DNA of 37,290 bases, from assembly GCA_003281455.1 (NCBI GenBank), contig QCBX01000004.1, forward strand, positions 1 to 37,290. The letters are read 5' to 3'. The stretch is from Prochlorococcus sp. AG-347-J21 (GTDB taxonomy: Bacteria; Cyanobacteriota; Cyanobacteriia; PCC-6307; Cyanobiaceae). The stretch's first letter is position 1; every line of letters starts with the position of its first letter. A program made the translations under genes and the position numbers. This document shows positions 31,523-37,290 of this stretch, one piece after another. The notes under the pieces were generated by a model, which saw nothing but the letters and a program-made list of their open reading frames with translations, was not told where the DNA came from and ran no database searches.

Positions 31523-32737
31523 TTGCAGGCAAATTTTGAAATTTCTATCAATACAAAAAAAAATTTTTTAGAGTTGTCAGAAATGTCATTTTTATTACAA
31601 GCTCAAAATACCTGGGAAAATTTTGCGAAATACAAAATTAATGATTATGCAAAATTAAGAAATTTTGATTTTGGGCCAAATAACGAAAGTTCAGTTTCAA
31701 AATTATCGCCTTTCATTACTCATAGAATTTTATCGGAATATGATCTGATTCATGATATTAAAAGTAAGTACAAAATCAAAAATTCAACTAAATTTGTTGA
31801 AGAAATATTTTGGAGAGTTTACTGGAAAGGGTGGATGGAAAATAGACCTAACGTTTGGAGAAATTTTATTTCAGAAAACAATTTCGACTTTGATTATGAG
31901 CTATATGAAAGTGCAATTAATGGAAATACAGAATTAGATTTTTTTAATTCTTGGGTCCATGAATTAAAGCAGTACAACTATTTGCATAACCATACAAGAA
32001 TGTGGTTTGCGAGTACTTGGATATTTAATTTAGGCCTTCCATGGCAATTGGGAGCAAAGTTTTTCTTTAAATATCTTTTTGATGGTGATGCTGCATCTAA
32101 TCTCCTTAGCTGGAGATGGGTCGGAGGATTGCAAACGAAGGGAAAACAATATCTTTTTTCATCATCAAACCTCAGAAAATTTTCTAATAATAGATTTAAT
32201 GTTGAAAAAATCAGTAATCAACAAATTTTTCTTGAAGAATCTAATCAAATACCATTAGAAGATGAGATTTATAAAAATGATATGTATCCTAAATCAGATA
32301 ATCTGATTATGTTTGAAAATGATCTGCACCTTGCAACCCTTAAAAATTTACTTACAAGCTATAAAAAAGTATTTATCATCCTTTTAAAAAATGAACAAAG
32401 ACAAATTAAATTTTCTGATTCTGTTTTGAAATTTAAACAAGATTTAGTCTCTGAATTTGTAGAGGATTTTGATAATGTTGAACAGATTGATCCTTATTCA
32501 CTGGAAAATACCTTTAAAAATACCAACGAAATAGACATTATTTATCCTGGAGTGGGAGAAAATTATGATTTCATAACTGAGTTTAAAAATTTACACCATA
32601 AAAAAATTTTTAATCTTGTAAGGGATGAAGATTTATTTGCTTGGAAATTTGCTAAAAAAGGGTTTTTCAAATTTAAAGAAAATATTCCAAAAATAAATCA
32701 GAGAATATTAGAAAATTATTCAAAAAATAATTTTTAA
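31523..32737 (+). CDS. Photolyase/cryptochrome-family FAD protein with alpha/beta domain at the C-terminus, 404 aa
   Basis: The FAD-binding domain comes first: SVSKLSPFITHRILSE (58-72), EIFWRVYWKGWMENRPNVW (94-112), YLHNHTRMWFASTW (153-166), YLFDGDAASNLLSWRWVGGL (184-203). A normal photolyase has an N-terminal Rossmann antenna domain ahead of this; here the protein begins almost at the FAD domain. Residues about 262-400 (LHLATLKNLLTSYKKVFIIL, VRDEDLFAWKFAKKGFFKF) look like an alpha/beta domain placed afterwards. TTG start; AAGGA six bases upstream. A role in light-driven DNA repair or light sensing follows from the family; exact activity is inference. Confidence 0.82.
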   Translation: MQANFEISINTKKNFLELSEMSFLLQAQNTWENFAKYKINDYAKLRNFDFGPNNESSVSKLSPFITHRILSEYDLIHDIKSKYKIKNSTKFVEEIFWRVYWKGWMENRPNVWRNFISENNFDFDYELYESAINGNTELDFFNSWVHELKQYNYLHNHTRMWFASTWIFNLGLPWQLGAKFFFKYLFDGDAASNLLSWRWVGGLQTKGKQYLFSSSNLRKFSNNRFNVEKISNQQIFLEESNQIPLEDEIYKNDMYPKSDNLIMFENDLHLATLKNLLTSYKKVFIILLKNEQRQIKFSDSVLKFKQDLVSEFVEDFDNVEQIDPYSLENTFKNTNEIDIIYPGVGENYDFITEFKNLHHKKIFNLVRDEDLFAWKFAKKGFFKFKENIPKINQRILENYSKNNF

Positions 32738-32769
32738 CTTAGTTGAACTCCCAATCAGAAAACAACCCT

Positions 32770-32792
32770 TTGGCAAGTAAGTATAAATACTT
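32770..32792 (+). promoter_or_regulatory. Copy of the TTGRCA-N3-AAGTATAAATACTT module
   Basis: TTGGCA (32770-32775), three bases, then AAGTATAAATACTT (32779-32792), with the same spacing as at 5487. The -10 part (ATTTAG) is poor. It lies 80 bases before the DoxX gene and just after the photolyase gene. Confidence 0.45.
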
Positions 32793-32871
32793 ATTTAGGA
32801 ACAACTTTTGCTCTTTAATCCACGATGGATACTGTGACTAGTTATTTTTACTTAAGGATAATTTTTTTATA

Positions 32872-33423
32872 GTGCTTTCAACAATTCTTACCAAGTCGTT
32901 TAGCAAAGATACTGCTTTATTAATTCTGAGAGTTATAACTGGAACCGTTCTCATTCATCACGGTTATGAGAAATTAGCAAATATAGAAAATTTCGCTGAT
33001 GCTTTTGTCAGGCCATTACATCTTCCATTTCCAATATTTTTATCATACATAGCGGCATTCTCAGAAATAGGTGGTAGTTGGTTACTAATTATTGGCTTAG
33101 CTACAAGATTCGGAGCTTTGGCAATTGTTGGAACAATTTCTGTGGCTATATATCATGCACTTGTTACTTCAGGTTTTAATATTTTCTTGCTAGAGCTTTT
33201 ACTTTTGTACTTTGCTTCAGCAACTTCAATTGCATTAACAGGGCCTGGTAATTTCTCTTTAGATGAAGTCATTATCAGAATCTTGAAATCAGAAAACGAA
33301 GATGAAATTATACCTTCATCAAAAGCAAAATTTTCCAAGCAAGTTGAAGTTAAAGAAGAAACAAGCAAAGGTGGTTTATTTCAATTTCTGCAAGCGAACA
33401 TACTCTCAGATACTTCAAGCTAA
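32872..33423 (+). CDS. DoxX-family membrane protein, 183 aa
   Basis: ALLILRVITGTVLIHHGYEK, then FADAFVRPLHLPFPIFLSYI and FSEIGGSWLLIIGLATRFGA fit the DoxX family with four spans. The last 50 residues are a polar tail (KSENEDEIIPSSKAKFSKQV, GGLFQFLQANILSDTSS) not shared with typical DoxX, and probably cytoplasmic. GTG start. Members work in redox or sulfur metabolism and membrane stress; this one cannot be placed. A palindromic promoter-like element lies upstream. Confidence 0.87.
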   Translation: MLSTILTKSFSKDTALLILRVITGTVLIHHGYEKLANIENFADAFVRPLHLPFPIFLSYIAAFSEIGGSWLLIIGLATRFGALAIVGTISVAIYHALVTSGFNIFLLELLLLYFASATSIALTGPGNFSLDEVIIRILKSENEDEIIPSSKAKFSKQVEVKEETSKGGLFQFLQANILSDTSS

Positions 33424-33588
33424 CTTTTTAGGATAGAGACTATCTATTAGTTCTAACCTTTTTCGATAACTGTTTCTCTTCTCAAGTTTTATCTTAATCG
33501 TTGCTTCAGAAAGACTTATAAACAGTCCTATAGCAGTCACCCAAGATAAAAAAATAAAAGGGTTTTTTGGAATTTCTGAGAAATTCAT
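33415..33588 (-). CDS. Single-span membrane microprotein with basic tail, 57 aa
   Basis: MNFSEIPKNPFIFLSWVTAI, then GLFISLSEATIKIKLEKRNS and YRKRLELIDSLYPKKLA. One span followed by a basic helix. The end resembles that of the protein at 22652. It overlaps the DoxX end by nine bases on the opposite strand. Confidence 0.6.
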   Translation of the reverse strand: MNFSEIPKNPFIFLSWVTAIGLFISLSEATIKIKLEKRNSYRKRLELIDSLYPKKLA

Positions 33589-33662
33589 ATAAATAATACT
33601 TCTTTTTTAAAACTGACTTATCACTATATGTTTTTCAACCTAAATATACAATTTAGAAATAT

Positions 33663-34214
33663 TTAAGGATTAATTTCAACTTTTTCCCATTTCTTAACCT
33701 TTTCCCAAAGATATCTTTTATGAACAGGCTGTTCTAATTTAAGAAGATCTACTGAATCGATTTTAAAATTTAGAACCACAAAATTTTCTGACTTGGGTAG
33801 GTTGGATAATATTTCATGAGTAGATTGGACTTTTAGGTTTATTTTCTTTCCAGGAGACCCCCAAAACCAGGAAGATTTTGATTTTTCTGATAATGAATCC
33901 CAATAATTTTTGTTATCAATTAATTCAAGTATTTTTCCTTTAAATCTATATTGTGATTTGGATTTCAAAAAGAACCATAATATCTCTGCATTAGGGTTGG
34001 ATTTTAAATGCCCAATTTTTTCAGTTCTTCTATCTGTAAAAATTATCATTGAATTATCTTTATGCCATCCTCTGAAAACAACTGTTCTTAATCTTGGCTC
34101 ATTTTCTTCGCTAACTGTTGCAAGCTGTATCCATCTATTAGAGGGTAATTTCCCCTCTTTTTTTCTAGAAGATTTTAAATCTTGTCTCCAACTTGGTAAG
34201 TTTTTATCAAGCAT
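33663..34214 (-). CDS. Pyridoxamine 5'-phosphate oxidase-like flavoprotein (Alr4036 type), 183 aa
   Basis: NRWIQLATVSEENEPRLRTV, then VFRGWHKDNSMIIFTDRRTE and KIGHLKSNPNAEILWFFLKS match the FMN-binding split barrel of the cyanobacterial PNPOx-like group, and SSWFWGSPGKKINLK and HKRYLWEKVKKWEKVEINP the C-terminal family region. It differs from PdxH and need not have its activity. The start at 34214 overlaps the end of the DUF1295-like gene by eight bases; the two are likely co-transcribed. Confidence 0.85.
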   Translation of the reverse strand: MLDKNLPSWRQDLKSSRKKEGKLPSNRWIQLATVSEENEPRLRTVVFRGWHKDNSMIIFTDRRTEKIGHLKSNPNAEILWFFLKSKSQYRFKGKILELIDNKNYWDSLSEKSKSSWFWGSPGKKINLKVQSTHEILSNLPKSENFVVLNFKIDSVDLLKLEQPVHKRYLWEKVKKWEKVEINP

Positions 34215-34824
34215 TTAATTTAGGCAAAATAAGACCACTTTTCTTTTTGTATTCTTCGAATGAATCATATTTTGAGAGTGATTTATCTTTTTTTATCATT
34301 CTTGGGAGAAAAACTATAGAGAAAAATATTACAAGAATTGCTAATGGAACTAAACTCATTGAGAGGATGGCGAATGATAGATAAATTAGTATTTCTCCTA
34401 GATAATTTGTATTCCTTATATTTTCGAAAAATCCTTCTTTGATTAGATCTTTTTTTAATTTAAGAGAAAAATATTTTTGGGCATCACTAGCAAAGTGTAA
34501 AAAAACACCAATTATATTTATAGATACAGAAGCAGCTATTACAATATTTGGAACAGATTTCTGAGATGAGATAAGAATGTAAGGAGCTACCCAGTAACTT
34601 CCAAGGAAAATAAAACCAGTAATTGAAGTTAAAAAATTGATTTTTTCTTTAAAATAAGGATCTGGGAATATCTTTTCTTTTAAAAGCCAAAGTAATCCAT
34701 AAGTACCGTGCAGAGCTAAATAAACGTAGGGAGCGATTGTAAAATTATCAAAAAAAATCATAAGACCTATCACTACAAATGCAGTGAGCCCCTTGTGAAG
34801 ATTAATTATTTGATTAAGTTTCAT
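34207..34824 (-). CDS. DUF1295/isoprenylcysteine-methyltransferase-like membrane protein, 205 aa
   Basis: Five to six hydrophobic segments. SDAQKYFSLKLKKDLIKEGF followed by FENIRNTNYLGEILIYLSF is the signature of the DUF1295/ICMT/steroid 5-alpha-reductase group, where the NY-GE motif lies by the cofactor pocket. These proteins reduce or methylate lipids. It is coupled to the PNPOx-like gene (overlap of eight bases). Substrate unknown. Confidence 0.75.
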   Translation of the reverse strand: MKLNQIINLHKGLTAFVVIGLMIFFDNFTIAPYVYLALHGTYGLLWLLKEKIFPDPYFKEKINFLTSITGFIFLGSYWVAPYILISSQKSVPNIVIAASVSINIIGVFLHFASDAQKYFSLKLKKDLIKEGFFENIRNTNYLGEILIYLSFAILSMSLVPLAILVIFFSIVFLPRMIKKDKSLSKYDSFEEYKKKSGLILPKLNA

Positions 34825-34892
34825 CTTTTTGAATAATCTAAAAAATGAAATTATTTTCTGTGGATCTAACTTAAGTCGTCAAAAGTTTTTGA

Positions 34893-34964
34893 TGGGCGAT
34901 ACTGGATTCGAACCAGTGGCCACTACCGTGTCGAGGTAGTGCTCTACCACTGAGCTAATCGCCC
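34893..34964 (-). tRNA. tRNA-Val(GAC), no encoded CCA
   Basis: The minus strand folds into a complete cloverleaf: acceptor GGGCGAT/ATCGCCC, D-stem GCTC/GAGC, anticodon stem CTACC/GGTAG, T-stem ACTGG/CCAGT with loop TTCGAAT, discriminator A. The anticodon loop is TCGACAC, giving anticodon GAC (Val). Position 33, almost always U, would be C. No CCA is encoded. Confidence 0.92.
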
Positions 34965-35014
34965 AAATTGAAGAAATTTTTTATTCCCCTTATAAGAAAA
35001 TAGCAGGTTGCGTT

Positions 35015-35806
35015 TCATTTTCTAAGTAATTTAACTTTCCATCGTTCTCTTTTGGTTATTTCTAAATTTAGAATTTCAATAAATCCTTTATTCTCAAGTT
35101 CTAGTTTGTCGCCAATTTTTAGATTAATAGTTGGTTTATTAACTTTGCTTCCATTTAATCTGAGCATTCCATTTTCTATCCTTTCAATGATTTTGGTTCG
35201 TGATACCCTAAAGCCAGCTGAAGCTATAGCATCTAATCTTGTTGAAGCTTCTACTGTATTGACAAGTTTTTTTGTTCTTCTTGACGGTGTTTGTAATGCA
35301 TCTATACCTACTACATTAATTTTTACTTTTACGTCTCTTAAATAAAAAATCTTTTCATCTAGATGCTCAATATCTAAATTATCAATTATCCCTTGTGCTC
35401 CTCTATCGCCAATGGTCCATATATCTCCTACTTTGCTTTGATTTACCCCATTTTCAATAAAGAGGGATCTAAAGTCATCTTGTGTAGCATTATCAAATAA
35501 AAAATTGCCATTAATTTTTATTCCTTGAGCTGGAAAATTACTTTTTAGCGCATCCTCTTCAAGAATGCTATCTCCTCTAAAGCAAGCTATCCTTGATCTT
35601 TGAGAAGAGGAGAATCCTCCATAAATAAAAAATTTGAAATCATTTAAATTTTCAAAATCTTTTAAAATCTCCTCGCAAACATAAGTTGAATTAAACCCAG
35701 TCCAATAAGTTTCCCAGTGTTTGTAAGCTAAGTTAGCAATATTTATTAATTCCTCAGTTTCTTTTTTGTAGTTTGAATTTATTAAGATTTCTTTTAAGTC
35801 AATCAT
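35015..35806 (-). CDS. Photosystem II S4-domain (YlmH/Sll1252-like) RNA-binding protein, 263 aa
   Basis: The C-terminal S4 domain at about 191-245 reads RLDAIASAGFRVSRTKIIER, then IENGMLRLNGSKVNKPTINL and KIGDKLELENKG. The N-terminal part has SSSQRSRIACF (about 86-96) and FPAQGIKINGNFLFDNATQDDFRS, then KVGDIWTIGDRGAQGIID. This is the cyanobacterial photosystem II S4 protein family, related to YlmH. It probably binds RNA or ribosomes and helps with PSII assembly or translation quality control. It begins right after the stop of the upstream gene (zero bases between), so the pair is one operon. Confidence 0.9.
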   Translation of the reverse strand: MIDLKEILINSNYKKETEELINIANLAYKHWETYWTGFNSTYVCEEILKDFENLNDFKFFIYGGFSSSQRSRIACFRGDSILEEDALKSNFPAQGIKINGNFLFDNATQDDFRSLFIENGVNQSKVGDIWTIGDRGAQGIIDNLDIEHLDEKIFYLRDVKVKINVVGIDALQTPSRRTKKLVNTVEASTRLDAIASAGFRVSRTKIIERIENGMLRLNGSKVNKPTINLKIGDKLELENKGFIEILNLEITKRERWKVKLLRK

Positions 35807-36373
35807 TTATCCTTCTAAAAAAATTATATCTTTTGCTTCTGATTGTTTTATCAAAGCCCAAGGCAATTCAGTTCCAATTTGATTTTCAAGCAGAACAAGC
35901 CATTTACCCTCTTTATTAAAATTAATAATTGATCTCAACTCTTTATTTCTATTAATGTTGATACTCGCAGAAGAAACAACACTACCTAAATAGCCTGAAC
36001 CCATTCCTAAAAGTCCTCCAATGAGAGATTCACCGATGTTATTCAAACCAAGAAAACTGAAAGTAGATAAATTTGTCATATTAGAAAAAGCAATTCCAGC
36101 TATAAAACCAAATGGCATTAGCCATCTACTCATTTCTTTTTGTCTAATCTTTCTGTCAAGTTTTGGATTTAAAATTCTTATGTCTTCAAATTTTTGAGAT
36201 TTGAATAATATATTTGCTTTCGCATTTAGCAATTCTTTTTCTTCTGATGATATTTTCTCACTTTTTGGTGGGATCAAAATAGCTTCAGAGAGAATTACTG
36301 ATTTTTCGTTGAAAATTTCAAATAGTTGGATACATTTATCAATGTCTTTAAATATCACAATACTTTTAGTCAA
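35807..36373 (-). CDS. Cyanobacterial membrane protein of unknown function, 188 aa
   Basis: The N-terminal 85 residues are soluble (SIVIFKDIDKCIQLFEIFNE); then come two hydrophobic segments (WLMPFGFIAGIAFSNMTNLS and GESLIGGLLGMGSGYLGSVV) rich in Gly, and a soluble C-terminal part (LRSIINFNKEGKWLVLLENQ). It abuts the PSII S4 gene with no spacer, implying co-expression. The family is unknown to me. Confidence 0.78.
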   Translation of the reverse strand: MTKSIVIFKDIDKCIQLFEIFNEKSVILSEAILIPPKSEKISSEEKELLNAKANILFKSQKFEDIRILNPKLDRKIRQKEMSRWLMPFGFIAGIAFSNMTNLSTFSFLGLNNIGESLIGGLLGMGSGYLGSVVSSASININRNKELRSIINFNKEGKWLVLLENQIGTELPWALIKQSEAKDIIFLEG

Positions 36374-36472
36374 ATTTCAATCCTCAAATGTTTGTGTGTT
36401 ATTCAAATTAATAAAATAAGATACATACACTATAGATTAAGTTAAAGTAAAAGATTAAAGAACCAATCTTAA

Positions 36473-37290
36473 ATGACAAAAGTTCTCATTACAGATCCTA
36501 TTGATCAAACAGGAATCGATATTCTTTCACAAGTTGCTCAGGTTGATCAGAAGATAGGAATCTCAGACTCTGAGCTAGCTTCCATTATTAAAGATTATGA
36601 TGCTTTAATGATTCGCTCTGGTACTCAAGTGACCGAAGAAATTATTAACTCTTCAAGTAAACTGAGAATTATTGGAAGAGCAGGAGTTGGAGTTGATAAT
36701 GTAGATGTTAAGGCTGCTACGCAAAAAGGAGTTCTTGTTGTTAATTCTCCAGGGGGCAACACAATAGCTGCTGCTGAACATACTATAGCTATGATGTTGG
36801 CTTTATCTAGACATATTCCAATTGCTAATAGTAGTACTTTGTCAGGTAAATGGGAAAGAAAGAAATTTGTTGGTAATGAGCTTTATAAGAAAAAATTAGG
36901 TGTAGTTGGTTTAGGGAAAATTGGTGCTCATGTAGCGAAAGTTGCTAATGCATTAGGAATGGAAGTTTCCGGATATGATCCCTTTGTATCAACTGAAAGG
37001 GCTCAACAAATCCAAGTTAAGCTTTCTGAACTAGAGGATTTATTCAAACAATCTGATTATGTAACTTTGCATTTGCCTCGCACCCCAGAGACAGAGAATT
37101 TAGTCAATATGGAGGTGCTAAAAAGTATGAAAAGTAGCGCAAAAATAATTAATTGTGCTCGAGGAGGCTTAATTGATGAAGAAGCATTAGCAGAAGCTTT
37201 AAATAAATCAATGATTGGAGGCGCTGCAATAGATGTATTTTCTAAAGAACCCTTACAAGCTAATTCTCCACTGTTGAAGGTTGCAAAGAA
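36473..37290 (+). CDS. serA: D-3-phosphoglycerate dehydrogenase SerA, 3' end missing
   Basis: From ATG 36473 the frame is open to the end of the window (272 codons). It reads MTKVLITDPIDQTGIDILSQ, SGTQVTEEIINSSSKLRIIG, RAGVGVDNVDVKAATQKG, SPGGNTIAAAEHTIAMMLAL, then the NAD motif GVVGLGKIGAHVAKVANALG and INCARGGLIDEEALAEAL. This is the first enzyme of serine biosynthesis in the cytoplasm, oxidising 3-phosphoglycerate with NAD. The rest, including a C-terminal ACT or ASB part, lies outside. A -10-like TATAGATT lies about 40 bases upstream. Confidence 0.95.
   Translation, partial: MTKVLITDPIDQTGIDILSQVAQVDQKIGISDSELASIIKDYDALMIRSGTQVTEEIINSSSKLRIIGRAGVGVDNVDVKAATQKGVLVVNSPGGNTIAAAEHTIAMMLALSRHIPIANSSTLSGKWERKKFVGNELYKKKLGVVGLGKIGAHVAKVANALGMEVSGYDPFVSTERAQQIQVKLSELEDLFKQSDYVTLHLPRTPETENLVNMEVLKSMKSSAKIINCARGGLIDEEALAEALNKSMIGGAAIDVFSKEPLQANSPLLKVAK

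Noticed and set aside
34893..34964. tRNA-associated integration site of a mobile element
   Set aside because: No integrase or direct repeat of the tRNA 3' end is seen, and the flanking genes look like core genes.

Overview
The window looks like the chromosome of a high-light-type Prochlorococcus or a very close marine picocyanobacterium. The base composition is strongly AT-rich. It holds several high-light-inducible protein (hli) genes, two fatty acid desaturases, a cyanobacterial photosystem II S4-domain protein, DUF2214 and DUF1543 proteins, and an unusually large number of genes for proteins under 60 residues. Species assignment is inference from gene content; no marker gene such as 16S rRNA is present.

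Layout. Bases 1-3553 are the 3' part of a giant surface or secreted protein: end of one beta-propeller, three Ig-like domains, a complete seven-repeat propeller and an acidic tail. Its base composition is richer in G+C than its surroundings. Bases 3700-8600 are a low-density stretch of tiny, mostly single-span membrane proteins (several coupled by 4-base overlaps), a long hairpin, and a G+C-rich island at 5522-5663 with a textbook promoter. Bases 8600-10500 carry a DUF1543 protein and an LptF/LptG-type permease. Bases 10600-22900 look like an accessory or light-stress region: three hli genes, two desaturases, a DUF938 methyltransferase, a DUF805 protein, a cupin gene with an in-frame amber codon, an EamA transporter, and about twenty small genes between them. 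From 23000 onward gene density rises and the content is more housekeeping: HI0933-type flavoprotein, GAF sensor, DUF2214/DUF1643 pair, pirin, MurD, an SDR, an isolated NAD-ligase-type nucleotidyltransferase, a photolyase-like protein with unusual domain order, DoxX, a PNPOx-like protein, a DUF1295-like membrane protein, tRNA-Val(GAC), the PSII S4 protein and the start of serA.

How the parts fit. The hli proteins, desaturases, photolyase-like protein and PSII S4 protein all fit life under strong light, UV and changing membrane fluidity. A promoter-like module (TTGRCA, three bases, then an AAGTATAAATACTT palindrome) occurs twice with identical spacing and once in degenerate form on the other strand, which suggests a shared regulator. 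Two gene pairs inside the window are evident paralogues or share a signature: 18493/29262 (helical acidic proteins) and 19986/21305 (membrane segment plus DDQDGG motif).

Most small genes were read by eye in gaps between larger genes. They are supported by start and stop codons, protein-like composition, overlaps with neighbours and membrane or Cys patterns, not by any database search.
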